This document shows, piece by piece, positions 52,972 through 61,835 of a stretch of DNA of 64,000 nt; within the stretch, counting starts at the first letter, position 1, and every line of letters starts with the position of its first letter. Under the pieces are notes generated by a model. The model ran no database searches and was not told the DNA's origin. It worked only from the letters and a program-made list of their open reading frames with translations. The position numbers were made by a program, and so were the translations under genes. The stretch covers positions 62,001 to 126,000 of the forward strand of contig JANWYV010000013.1 in the NCBI GenBank assembly GCA_025055075.1. The letters are read 5' to 3'. The DNA comes from Blastocatellia bacterium (GTDB lineage Bacteria; Acidobacteriota; Blastocatellia; HR10).

Positions 52972-54450
52972 ATGCCGGTCAAGATTTCACTGCCGACTGC
53001 TTTGCGGCGATATGCTGCTGAGAGCGATGTGCTTCAGATCGAGGGGCGGACCGTGGGGGAAGCGCTCGCCCAGTTGGTCGAACAGTATCCCGACTTGCGG
53101 CTGCATCTCTTCACCGAAGACGGGCGGCTACGCCACTTCGTCAACGTGTACGTCAACGATGAAGACGTGCGGTATTTGCAGGAGCTGGAGACGCCGGTGA
53201 GAGAAGGGGATGAGATCACCATCGTGCCTTCGGTGGCCGGAGGGAGCGAGCGCGCGTCTTCCGATGGGGGACGGTCGGACAGACTTGCGGCGATCGGCGA
53301 GCGAGCCGAAGCCGTGCGGCTCAGCCCAGAGGAGATTCTGCGCTACAGCCGCCATCTCATCATGCCGGAAGTGACGATGGAAGGACAGCGGCGGCTCAAA
53401 GCGGCGCGCGTCTTGATCGTGGGAGCCGGAGGCTTGGGCTCACCCTTGGCGTTGTATTTGGCGGCCGCCGGCGTCGGACGGATCGGGCTCGTGGACTTCG
53501 ACGTCGTGGATTTCACGAACCTTCAACGGCAGGTCCTCTATACGACGTATGACGTCGGTCAGCCCAAGCTCCAGAAGGCCAAGGAGCGGCTCCACGCGAT
53601 CAATCCGCACATCGAGATTGAGACCTATGAGATGCGGCTCACCTCGGCGAATGCGCTCGACATTTTGCGCGACTATGATGTGATTGTGGATGGCACGGAC
53701 AATTTCCCGACGCGGTATCTCGTCAACGATGCCTGCGTGCTGCTCGGCAAGCCGAACGTCTATGGGAGCATCTTTCGTTTCGAGGGACAGGCGTCGGTCT
53801 TCTATGCCGAGCGGGGACCGTGCTACCGCTGTTTGTATCCAGAGCCTCCGCCACCGGGTCTGGTGCCGAGTTGCGCCGAGGGCGGCGTGCTCGGCGTTCT
53901 GCCGGGGATCATCGGCGCGATTCAAGCCAATGAGACGATCAAGCTCATTCTGGGGCGAGGGGAGCCGCTCATCGGCCGGCTTCTGCTCTTCGATGCCTGG
54001 CGCATGCAGTTCCGCACGGTGAAGGTGCGCAAAGATCCGCAGTGCCCGATTTGCGGCGAACGTCCGACGATTCGCGAGCTGATTGACTACGAGGAGTTCT
54101 GCGGCGTGACGCCCGAGCCGGTGCTCGCCGAGGAGTTGGAGATCACGCCGCGTCAGTTGAAAGAACGTCTCGATCGCGGCGAGCCCATCTTCTTGCTCGA
54201 TGTCCGCGAGCCTCACGAATGGCAAATCGCGCATCTGCCGGGGGCGACGCTCATCCCGATGAACCGGATTCCGGCGAGCCTGCACGAGCTGCCGACGACC
54301 GACGAGATCGTCGTCTACTGCAGGACGGGGGGGCGTAGCGCGCAGGTCCTTCGATTCCTCTACAACGCGGGCTTCCGGCGGATCAAGAACCTCAAAGGGG
54401 GGATTGATCGTTGGGCCGTCGAAGTGGATCCGAGCATGCCCCGGTATTGA
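52972..54450 (+). CDS. Sulfur-carrier (MoaD/ThiS-like) - MoeB/ThiF E1 - rhodanese fusion
   Basis: 492 residues from ATG 52972 (AAAGGAGGAG upstream). Residues 1-91 are a ubiquitin-like sulfur carrier ending VPSVAGG (Gly90-Gly91), followed by a linker with a second GG at 99-100. Residues ~118-372 are an E1-like adenylyltransferase: VLIVGAGGLGSPLALYL, VDFDVVDFTNLQRQ, DGTDNFPTRYL, zinc pairs Cys284/287 and Cys358/361, and Cys301. Residues ~390-485 are a rhodanese with active-site Cys450 (VVYCRTGGRS). It would adenylate and thiolate a carrier C-terminus for cysteine or cofactor synthesis. For its own carrier to work, the chain must be cut after Gly91. Confidence 0.9.
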   Translation: MPVKISLPTALRRYAAESDVLQIEGRTVGEALAQLVEQYPDLRLHLFTEDGRLRHFVNVYVNDEDVRYLQELETPVREGDEITIVPSVAGGSERASSDGGRSDRLAAIGERAEAVRLSPEEILRYSRHLIMPEVTMEGQRRLKAARVLIVGAGGLGSPLALYLAAAGVGRIGLVDFDVVDFTNLQRQVLYTTYDVGQPKLQKAKERLHAINPHIEIETYEMRLTSANALDILRDYDVIVDGTDNFPTRYLVNDACVLLGKPNVYGSIFRFEGQASVFYAERGPCYRCLYPEPPPPGLVPSCAEGGVLGVLPGIIGAIQANETIKLILGRGEPLIGRLLLFDAWRMQFRTVKVRKDPQCPICGERPTIRELIDYEEFCGVTPEPVLAEELEITPRQLKERLDRGEPIFLLDVREPHEWQIAHLPGATLIPMNRIPASLHELPTTDEIVVYCRTGGRSAQVLRFLYNAGFRRIKNLKGGIDRWAVEVDPSMPRY

Positions 54451-54533
54451 AGCTCGAGATCAAACGCTCGCGAGGCTACGCGCCGAAGCGTCCGAGCTTC
54501 GCCGAATGTCAGCGGCGCACAAGGGGGTCCAGC

Positions 54534-55030
54534 ATGAGCGCCATAGATGAGGCCCTGAGAGCCAGCGAAGCCTACGCCGCGCAGTTCGTGTGCAGGGAAC
54601 TTCCGGCTCCACCTGTTCGCAAGCCGATCGCGCTCACCTGAACGGATGCTCGATTGATCGTCTGATCTCGGGCTTAGGGCCCCGTGACGCGCATGTCTTT
54701 CGTCATGCTGGCGGGATCGTGACCGAAGATGTCCTGCGCTCGGTGCTCATCTCGCATCATCTGTTGGGGACGCAAGAGCCGATGATCATTGAGCACACGG
54801 ATTGTGGCATGCTCACGTTTGCGGGTGAAGACCTCTTGGAGCACCTCCGACGCGAGAAGGGAACGGCCGTCGTCGCTCCCGCGCACTTTTTCGCTTTCCG
54901 CGATCTGGAGGCGAACGTGCGGGAGCAGATCGAGAAGGTGCGATCGCATCCTTGGATCCCCGCGCACTTCGTCTTGCGCGGCTTCATCTACGACGTGAAG
55001 ACAGGCCGATTGCGCGAGGTCTCCGCTTGA
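54534..55030 (+). pseudogene. Beta-carbonic anhydrase-like gene, interrupted
   Basis: From ATG 54534 the frame matches the start of small beta-carbonic anhydrases (SAIDEALRASEAYAAQFVC, PPVRKPIALT), then meets TGA at 54639 exactly where the first zinc cysteine of CMDAR is expected; the next codons give TDARL. Around 54656 a missing base shifts the match into another frame, which continues GLGPRDAHVFRHAGGIVTEDVLRS, EHTDCGMLTF (second zinc site), and AHFVLRGFIYDVKTGRLREV to 55030. So one stop and one frameshift break it, unless the assembly is wrong. Confidence 0.75.
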
Positions 55031-55068
55031 AAGCTTACGCCCGCCGCGCTTTCGAGAATTCGCAGGCG

Positions 55069-55103
55069 AAAAGGGGCTCCGGGCGCATGCGCCCCGGAGC
55101 CCC
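55069..55103. terminator. Bidirectional terminator between carbonic anhydrase remnant and TonB receptor
   Basis: Long GC hairpin, arms GGGGCTCCGGGCGC and GCGCCCCGGAGCCCC (55073-55103), with AAAA at 55069-55072 that becomes TTTT after the hairpin on the minus strand. Confidence 0.75.
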
Positions 55104-55111
55104 ATCGTCGG

Positions 55112-58100
55112 TCAGAAGGAGAGCTTCAAGCCGAACTGGATGATGCGCGGATCGCGCGCGCTGCTGATGGAGCCAAATCCGGCGACGCCCAAGGTCGCGC
55201 CCGGCGTCCCCAGTTGCGTGTGATTGAAGGCGTTGAAGAACTCAGCGCGGAACTGCAGCCGCACTTGCTCGGTGAGCGCGAAGTTCTTCATGAGGCTAAT
55301 GTCCCAGTTGTTGACGCCAGCCGCGCGAATGATGTTGCGTCCCGCAGTCCCGAAGGTCGTCGTCGCGCGCCGGAAGGCATCGGTGTTGAACCACCGAGCA
55401 GCGGTGCGCTGACCCTTCGGCAAGCGCGGATTCGCGATCAGATCCGGACGCGTCGTCCCACCAGCGGGGAACGGCCCAACCAGCAGCGTGTCTCCGGACT
55501 GCACGACGGTGAAGGGCAGACCGCTCCAGAAGGTGGTGATGCCCGAGAGCTGCCAGCCGCCCAGAATAGCACGCACGGCCGGATGGGCTTCTCGTAAGGC
55601 GGGTAATTCCCAGATGTAGCTGATCGTCAGCACGTGCTGCCGCTGGAACGAAGATGGCGCGCGCTCGGCGCGGATGTTGAGCGAATCCTGCGGGGCATCG
55701 GAACGATCCGTCGAAGCATTAGTCATGTTCTTGCCCCAGGTGTAGACCCCGCCGATCTGGAACCCCCGGCTCATGCGCTTCTGAATGGACATCTGCAGCG
55801 AGTGATAGCGCGAGATGCCCGTCGTCTGACGCTCCTGAATGAGCGCGTATCCGAGATAGGGACGCACCAGGTTGACGACGCCGCCCACTCTGTTGGCCTC
55901 CAGAGGACGCGGTTGATTGATGTTGATCAGCCGCAGGAGATTGTTGCCACCCGAGCCCACGTAGCCGATCTCGAAGAGCGTCTGGGGGAAGATCTCCCGC
56001 TGATAGCTCAGGTTCCACTGCTGCATGGTCGGCGCGCGGAAGGGGAAGCCCGTCGTGAGCAAGCTGATGGGCAGGATCGTGTCGCGAGTGACCCCGGCCG
56101 CCGGATTGCTGAGCAACGCATTGTCAATAGTCACGCGCTGGTTCGCCTTGGGATTGACGAACCCGTTCTGCAGCGTGATCCCCGTCAGCGAGCGATCGTA
56201 GTAGATGCCATATCCGCCGCGCAAGACAGCCTTCCCGCGTCCGGACGGATCCCACGCGAAACCGAAGCGTGGGCCCACGAGGTCGAAGTTGTTCTCCTGC
56301 ACACGTCGCCCGAAGGGAGAGTTCTCCCCGGCGAAGATCATCCCGTTGAAGCGATCTCCACTGCCCGGAATGATGAAGCCGCGCGAATCCAACCGCACGG
56401 CGCGCTCCGGACGGTAGAGATCGGGTCGGAACGTCTGCAGGAGATTGTTCTTCTCCACCGGATTACCGAACATCGAGAAGCGAACGCCGAAGTCGAGCGT
56501 CAGGTTCGGCCGCACCTTCCAACTGTCCTGCACGTAGAACTCGTAGGTGTTGTATCGGAGGTCCAAATTCACGTCCACCTGATCCTCAGTGTACGTCGTC
56601 GCGAGGCCGAGCAGGAAATCAGCAAACGCGTTGCCCGTGAAGCGCCCCTCGAACGTGAACGAACCGTCCACGGGATTGCTGCCAGCGTTCTCGAACTTCC
56701 GCTCTGTCGCCACGAAGGCGCCGGTCTTGAACGTGTGCCTCCCCGTCGTGTAGGTGAAGTTGTAGGTGAACGAGTGGCTGGGATTCCCGTTCCGATAGGG
56801 GCCGAAGAAGCTGATCGTCGCGAAACCGGAGATGGAGATGTTGGGCACGAGATCGCGATTGCCGGGGAAGATCTCAGGGATCCTCAAGCCCAGAACGCTG
56901 CGCTTGCCGCGCCCGATGATGTCGCTGATGATCTGGTTGCGGGAGAAGTCATAGGCGAATTCGCTCACGGCTCGCGCTCCATGGACGCGCGTGGCCGCCA
57001 CTTTGAAGTTGACAGCCGGCGTATCGGTGGCCGTCGTCGCGACATCCGGCAAGAGGATGGCGTTGAACAATCCCCCTGGCTCTATGCGCGAGAAGATGTC
57101 CCGGATGTACCGCACCCACATGCGGAAGTTGGGCGTGAACGTGTGATCCACGCGCCACAGCTCTTGGCGGAAATTGACCGGCTGCGCCAACGTGGGACGG
57201 TAGAAGCGTGGGTCTCCTTCTGCGGCTGCGTTGGGGAGGGGGAAGAGTTGCTCCACGATGATCCGAGCGTTGGGATCAATGCGATCCGGGGGAATGATAT
57301 TCCCGGGGAAGGGCTGCCCCGTCCGCGGATCTCGGATGGCCGGAAAACCTGAGAAATCCCCTCGACGCATGGCGGCCGTCGGGACGGTCGTTCGCGGCGT
57401 CGTGAATTCCCGAATGCGGCGGAACTCCTGCGAGAAGAAGAAGAACGTCTTGTCGCGCTGCTTGTTGTAGCCGAAGAGCGTGACCGGCCCGCCGATGTTC
57501 CACCCGAAGTTGTTATAGCGCAGCGGTGGCTTCAAGCTCGTGCGCCCCACGATGGGCGGGGTGAACCGAAACGGCTCGCGCGCCGCGATCACATCATTGC
57601 GCAGGAAGTGATAGGCGCCGCCATGAAACTCCCGCGTCCCCGACTTGGTGATGATGTTCACAACACCTCCGGCATTGCGCCCGAACTCCGCGCTGTAGAC
57701 GTTGGTGAGGATGCGAAACTCCGCCACGGCATCCACGCTGGGATAATTGAAGAGCGTCAGATTCGATCCCGTGTCCACGTTACGCCCGCCGTCCACAAGC
57801 CAGTTGATGCCGCTGGTGCGGCTCCCACTGACGGAGATCGAAATCGTGGTGAGTCCGCCAAAGCCCACCTGACTCGGTAAGGCCGAGGAGACGCCTGGCA
57901 CCAGATACGTCAACTGCACGAAGTTTCGGTTGTTCAGGGGCAGCTCGGTCATCTGTCGGCCAGAGACGAGTCCACTGATGGTGGGACTTTGCTGAACGAG
58001 CACCTCTTCTGCGGTGACGGTGACCGTCTCTTGAATCTCTCCCAGTTGCAGCGTCACGTTGAGGGCGACGCGGTCATTAACCGACAAGACGATGTTCTCC

Positions 58101-58378
58101 CGCACGAAGCGCTTGAATCCCGGAGCTTCGACCGTGAGTTGGTATCTTCCGATCGGCAGATACGTCACCACGTAGTTCCCCTCGGCATCCGTGCGCACGC
58201 TGCGCGAGAGCCCCGTGTCCATGTTTTTCACCACGACCTCAACGCCAGGAACGACGGCCCCCGTCGGATCCGTCACGCGGCCGAAGATGGTTGCCGTCAG
58301 CTCTTGCGCACCGGTGGTGGCCGTCGAGAGTCCGAGAGCGATGAGGATGATAAGGCGAGAGAAAATTTCTCTCCGCAT
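55112..58378 (-). CDS. TonB-dependent receptor with N-terminal carboxypeptidase-regulatory-like domain
   Basis: 1088 residues, signal peptide (LIILIALGLSTATTGAQ). Residues ~28-115 form a CarboxypepD_reg beta-sandwich (ATIFGRVTDPTGAVVPGVEVVVKNMDTGLSRSVRTDAEGNYVV). Next is a plug domain (residues ~130-260) with a region IKSGTREFHGGAYHFLRNDVIAAREPF, then a long 22-strand-type barrel ending FGLKLSF. This Oar-like architecture is highly expanded in Acidobacteriota. It would import a glycan fragment or siderophore with TonB/ExbBD; ligand unknown. GGAGGGAAG precedes the ATG. A terminator follows the stop. Confidence 0.93.
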   Translation of the reverse strand: MRREIFSRLIILIALGLSTATTGAQELTATIFGRVTDPTGAVVPGVEVVVKNMDTGLSRSVRTDAEGNYVVTYLPIGRYQLTVEAPGFKRFVRENIVLSVNDRVALNVTLQLGEIQETVTVTAEEVLVQQSPTISGLVSGRQMTELPLNNRNFVQLTYLVPGVSSALPSQVGFGGLTTISISVSGSRTSGINWLVDGGRNVDTGSNLTLFNYPSVDAVAEFRILTNVYSAEFGRNAGGVVNIITKSGTREFHGGAYHFLRNDVIAAREPFRFTPPIVGRTSLKPPLRYNNFGWNIGGPVTLFGYNKQRDKTFFFFSQEFRRIREFTTPRTTVPTAAMRRGDFSGFPAIRDPRTGQPFPGNIIPPDRIDPNARIIVEQLFPLPNAAAEGDPRFYRPTLAQPVNFRQELWRVDHTFTPNFRMWVRYIRDIFSRIEPGGLFNAILLPDVATTATDTPAVNFKVAATRVHGARAVSEFAYDFSRNQIISDIIGRGKRSVLGLRIPEIFPGNRDLVPNISISGFATISFFGPYRNGNPSHSFTYNFTYTTGRHTFKTGAFVATERKFENAGSNPVDGSFTFEGRFTGNAFADFLLGLATTYTEDQVDVNLDLRYNTYEFYVQDSWKVRPNLTLDFGVRFSMFGNPVEKNNLLQTFRPDLYRPERAVRLDSRGFIIPGSGDRFNGMIFAGENSPFGRRVQENNFDLVGPRFGFAWDPSGRGKAVLRGGYGIYYDRSLTGITLQNGFVNPKANQRVTIDNALLSNPAAGVTRDTILPISLLTTGFPFRAPTMQQWNLSYQREIFPQTLFEIGYVGSGGNNLLRLININQPRPLEANRVGGVVNLVRPYLGYALIQERQTTGISRYHSLQMSIQKRMSRGFQIGGVYTWGKNMTNASTDRSDAPQDSLNIRAERAPSSFQRQHVLTISYIWELPALREAHPAVRAILGGWQLSGITTFWSGLPFTVVQSGDTLLVGPFPAGGTTRPDLIANPRLPKGQRTAARWFNTDAFRRATTTFGTAGRNIIRAAGVNNWDISLMKNFALTEQVRLQFRAEFFNAFNHTQLGTPGATLGVAGFGSISSARDPRIIQFGLKLSF

Positions 58379-58416
58379 AGCTTCCCTCCTTAGCGTCGAA
58401 ATTCACGCCCGCGGAG

Positions 58417-58446
58417 ATTGTAACCGATCCTTCGGGAAAAAGTCGA
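58417..58446 (-). promoter_or_regulatory. Putative promoter of the TonB-dependent receptor gene
   Basis: On the minus strand TCGACT (58446-58441), 18-base spacer, TACAAT (58422-58417), about 38 bases upstream of the ATG. Confidence 0.5.
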
Positions 58447-58624
58447 ACGAGGAGATTTTATGGGTTCGATAAGGGCTGCTGATGAGGTGTGCGCTTCATC
58501 CGCGTCGGACCGTCAACCGCGAATGCTGACTTCGCACGCCCACTTCAATGAGATGCGTCTCCGCGCGAGTTCGCGTCGCTCATTCCAGACCGAATTCGAG
58601 CGCTCCTCTTCGAGGAGCCTCGCC

Positions 58625-59995
58625 TTACGAGCTTGCATTCGGCTTTCCCACGCGTCGGGGACGCGTACGGGGCTCAGGCGAAACCGATTTCGCACGCTCT
58701 CGGCGCTCGATGCGTTGGATGGCGAGATTGGCAGCGTTCACCAGATCCGGGTCTTCGGCGCGGAGCAACGGCCTGAGATGTTCAATGGCTTCACGGGAGC
58801 CGGTGCGCCCGAGAGCTTCTGTGACCGCGCGCCGCGCCCGCGGACTGCCGCGCTGGAGGAAGGGGTAGAGGTCTTGCGGTTCGACTTCAAGCAGATAGGC
58901 GGCCGCTTGCGCGTGATGCCCCCCATCGAGTTCTTGGAAGATCGCCTCCAAGAATTCCCGTCGGCCCAGCCGATACAGAGCGAAGGCTTGGGCCAGTTGC
59001 GCGCTGCGATCTCGCTCTTGCAACCGCAGGCGCGAGATGCGTTCGACGTAGGCCGTGTCGCCGAGTCGCCCCAACCCTTCGGCGGCGAACCGACGCCGTT
59101 CAGGAAGCGGGTGTTCGAGATTCTGGAGGAAAATCTTCTCGGCGGCGCGATCTCCAATGAGCGCCAGCGCTTCCAGAGCTAAGCGCGCTGTCTCCTCATC
59201 CCGCGGGCGCTCGAACACCTCGATGAGCTTCGGCACGGCTTCCGTGACGCGCAAGAGCCCGACGGCAATGAGGGCTGACTTTCGCACAGCAGCATCGGAA
59301 TCGTTGAGGAAGGGGATGATGTAGGGTCCGGCGCTGGGATCGCCGAGCTTCATGAATGTCTTCAGGATCTCGACCCGAAGAGCGCTGTGGCCGACGAACA
59401 GTCGGCCGAGTTGGGGAACAATTGTCGTAGCGCGGAGCACGCCCAGCGCGCGGATAGCCGCGTAACGCACGCCGAGATCCCCATCGCTCTGAGCGACGCG
59501 CAGAAGACCCTGAATGATCCGCTCATCCACGCTCGTCTCTGGCTCCACGAGGGTCGCTTCGTATGTGCTCAAGAAGGGATTCAAGATCTGCCAGCCGCGG
59601 CGCTCGGCCGTGATGAACTCGATGTTCGTCTCGATGTAGAAGCTGACCAAGGCGAGGATCGCCGCGCGACGCACATCGCGGTTGGCATCCGCGAGGGCGG
59701 CCAGTAGCGCGGGTATGGTCGCTTCGTCCTTGATGAGGCCGAGAGCGCGCGCTGCTTCTCGACGCACATCGGCGCGGGCATCGGTCCGAAGAACGCGCGC
59801 CAAAGGCTCAGCGGCTTCGCGCTGTCGGCGCTCACCGAGTTTTCGCGCGGCCTCCAAGCGCGTCTTCGCGAGCGGGCTCTGGAGATTGGCGATCAACTCT
59901 TCGGTCGTCTGCGCGAGTCCTCCACTGTGGAGGCTCACGAGCAGCAGGATTCCCATCGCGTTCGCCCTTCTGCACCAAGACCTGGTCTGTCGCAT
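58625..59995 (-). CDS. Secreted HEAT-repeat protein
   Basis: 456 residues from ATG 59995. A hydrophobic stretch (GILLLVSLHSGGLAQ) acts as signal peptide; an ATG at 59956 with GAAGGG upstream is an alternative start. The rest is a chain of alpha-helical HEAT/PBS-lyase-like repeats (LAKTRLEAARKLGERRQREAAEPLARVL, ADVRREAARALGLIKDEATIPALLAAL, ALRVEILKTFMKLGDPSAGPYIIPFL, and more), ending in a basic tail. Such proteins are scaffolds; partner unknown. Confidence 0.85.
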   Translation of the reverse strand: MRQTRSWCRRANAMGILLLVSLHSGGLAQTTEELIANLQSPLAKTRLEAARKLGERRQREAAEPLARVLRTDARADVRREAARALGLIKDEATIPALLAALADANRDVRRAAILALVSFYIETNIEFITAERRGWQILNPFLSTYEATLVEPETSVDERIIQGLLRVAQSDGDLGVRYAAIRALGVLRATTIVPQLGRLFVGHSALRVEILKTFMKLGDPSAGPYIIPFLNDSDAAVRKSALIAVGLLRVTEAVPKLIEVFERPRDEETARLALEALALIGDRAAEKIFLQNLEHPLPERRRFAAEGLGRLGDTAYVERISRLRLQERDRSAQLAQAFALYRLGRREFLEAIFQELDGGHHAQAAAYLLEVEPQDLYPFLQRGSPRARRAVTEALGRTGSREAIEHLRPLLRAEDPDLVNAANLAIQRIERRERAKSVSPEPRTRPRRVGKPNASS

Positions 59996-60178
59996 CACGG
60001 GCGATTCTACTCCGCGTCGGGGAAAAGTCAAGAATGGCGCAAGTGGCTCCTCTGCTCGGAACGGGCGAAGGTCGCTCGATCCTCCGCGGGTGCGAGGGAG
60101 GCGATGCATGCGCCTGCTGGCGTGACCCATGGGGAGCGACGCTTTCCTTACCATGGACATTGGAGGCGCGCGGGCCCG

Positions 60179-60208
60179 TTGACAATGAAGCCGAATGTGG
60201 GGTAAAAG
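60179..60208 (+). promoter_or_regulatory. Putative promoter of the def-fmt-rsmB operon
   Basis: TTGACA (60179-60184) with TAAAAG (60203-60208) after 18 bases, or GTAAAA after 17. The -35 is perfect, the -10 is weak. The rest of 59996-60300 shows no gene. Confidence 0.5.
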
Positions 60209-60300
60209 TGGCGACTTGGACCTCGGGATACCCCATGCGATCCGAACGATCGCAGTGGGATTTCCCATCAAGGGAGATTTCGCGGCAAGGAGGAAGGACG

Positions 60301-60810
60301 TTGGTTCGCGACATCCTCAAGTACGGCGATCCGCGACTCACGCGGCCTTCGGAACCGGTGACCGAATTCACCGGTGAGCTTCGGCAGCTCGTCGAGGATA
60401 TGTTCGAAACGATGTATGCGGCGCGCGGAGTCGGCTTAGCTGCTCCGCAGATTGGAATCAATCGCCGGATCTTCGTCATGGACTGCAGCGGCGGTCGCGA
60501 CGCCCAGCAGAAGGTCGTGCTCATCAATCCCGAGATCCTCGCGACCGAGGGAGAGGTCGTCGAAGAGGAGGGATGCTTGAGCCTGCCGGGGCTTTATGCG
60601 AAGGTCGCGCGTCCCTCGCGCGTGCTGGTGCGCGGACTCGATCTCCAGGAGCGGGAGATCACGTTGGACGTGACGGGCTTGGCCGCTCGCTGCGTATGCC
60701 ACGAGGTGGATCATCTGGATGGACGGCTCTACATCTCCCGCCTGAGCCCGCTCAAGCGCGATCTCCTGGAGCGCAAGATCCGAAAGATGATCAAAGCTGG
60801 GGAATGGTGA
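60301..60810 (+). CDS. def: Peptide deformylase (TTG start)
   Basis: 169 residues, normal size. The first codon is TTG at 60301, chosen because GGAGGAAGG lies 4-5 bases upstream and the protein then begins VRDILKYGDPRL as in the family. Motifs: RGVGLAAPQIGINRRIFVMD, EEGCLSLPGLYAKV and CHEVDHLDGRLY (metal His pair and catalytic Glu). It removes formyl groups from nascent proteins. Followed closely by fmt. Confidence 0.96.
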   Translation: MVRDILKYGDPRLTRPSEPVTEFTGELRQLVEDMFETMYAARGVGLAAPQIGINRRIFVMDCSGGRDAQQKVVLINPEILATEGEVVEEEGCLSLPGLYAKVARPSRVLVRGLDLQEREITLDVTGLAARCVCHEVDHLDGRLYISRLSPLKRDLLERKIRKMIKAGEW

Positions 60811-60847
60811 GGTCGCGCGACGGGCCCTTCCTCAAAGGAGTCATCGC

Positions 60848-61816
60848 ATGCGCGTCATCTTCATGGGAACGCCTGAGGCGGCCGTGCCAACGCTCCAGCG
60901 GATCCTTTCCGAGCATGAGGTCCTCGCCGTCTTCACGCAGCCGGATCGGCCTGTCGGGCGACACCAAGTCCTCACGCCGCCACCGGTGAAAGAAGTCGCG
61001 CAAGCCCATGGGATCCCCGTCTATCAGCCGGAGAAGCTGAAGACAAACGAGGAGGTGCACGCACTCATTCGTGCGCTCTCGCCGGAGGTGATCGTCGTCG
61101 TCGCCTATGGGAAAATTCTGCCGGGATGGTTGCTTAGCATCCCGCCGCTCGGATGCGTGAACGTGCATTTCTCGCTCTTGCCCAAGTATCGGGGAGCGGC
61201 GCCAGTGCAATGGGCTATCGCTATGGGTGAGACGGTCACGGGGGTGACGACGATGCTCATGGATGAAGGCTTGGATACGGGGCCGATCCTCCTTCAGCGC
61301 GCGTGTGAGATCGGCCCTGAGGAGACGGCGCCGGAGGTGACCGAGCGATTGGCGCACATGGGGGCGGAGTTGCTCTCGGAAACCCTCGAGGGGTTGCGCG
61401 TAGGGCGCATTGAACCGAAACCACAGGAGGAGGCGCAGGCGTCATGGGCGCCGCTGCTCCGGCGTGAGCACGGATGGGTGGATTGGACGTTGCCCGCGGA
61501 GGCGATCCGTAACCGAATTCGAGGATTTCAGCCGTGGCCCGGCGCCTGGACGACGCTTCACGGCGCGCGCTTGATCCTGTGGAAAGCGCAGGCCGATGTC
61601 GGTCGGCCAGGCGAGGAACTCTCGTTTCCTCCGGGGACCGTGAGCGCCATCGAACGCGACGCCTTCGTCGTCGCTTGTGGTGAGGGCACGCGGTTGCGCA
61701 TCACCGAAGTACAGCTTGAGGGGCGACGACGTCTGCCCGCGGGCGAATTCCTGAAAGGCGCGCGGCTTTCGGTTGGTCTGCGACTCGGTCAAGAGGGCCC
61801 CCCTGCCGCTTCATGA
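60848..61816 (+). CDS. fmt: Methionyl-tRNA formyltransferase
   Basis: 322 residues. VIFMGTPEAAVPTLQRIL at the start; VVVAYGKILPGWLLSIPPLGCVNVHFSLLPKYRGAAPVQWAI with the conserved Asn-His pair; TTMLMDEGLDTGPIL with the catalytic Asp; and the C-terminal OB-like domain with RNRIRGFQPWPGAWT. It formylates initiator Met-tRNA, the reverse partner of deformylase. GGAG lies 10 bases before the ATG. Confidence 0.97.
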   Translation: MRVIFMGTPEAAVPTLQRILSEHEVLAVFTQPDRPVGRHQVLTPPPVKEVAQAHGIPVYQPEKLKTNEEVHALIRALSPEVIVVVAYGKILPGWLLSIPPLGCVNVHFSLLPKYRGAAPVQWAIAMGETVTGVTTMLMDEGLDTGPILLQRACEIGPEETAPEVTERLAHMGAELLSETLEGLRVGRIEPKPQEEAQASWAPLLRREHGWVDWTLPAEAIRNRIRGFQPWPGAWTTLHGARLILWKAQADVGRPGEELSFPPGTVSAIERDAFVVACGEGTRLRITEVQLEGRRRLPAGEFLKGARLSVGLRLGQEGPPAAS

Positions 61817-61835
61817 AGCGAACCCACGGTCGTTC

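Noticed and set aside
54639-54641. TGA read as selenocysteine in the carbonic anhydrase
   Set aside because: A further frameshift downstream is needed in any case and no SECIS-like hairpin was evident just after the codon; pseudogene or assembly error is simpler.
58460-59182. Plus-strand 240-codon open frame
   Set aside because: Antisense shadow of the HEAT-repeat gene, which has a signal peptide and clear repeats.
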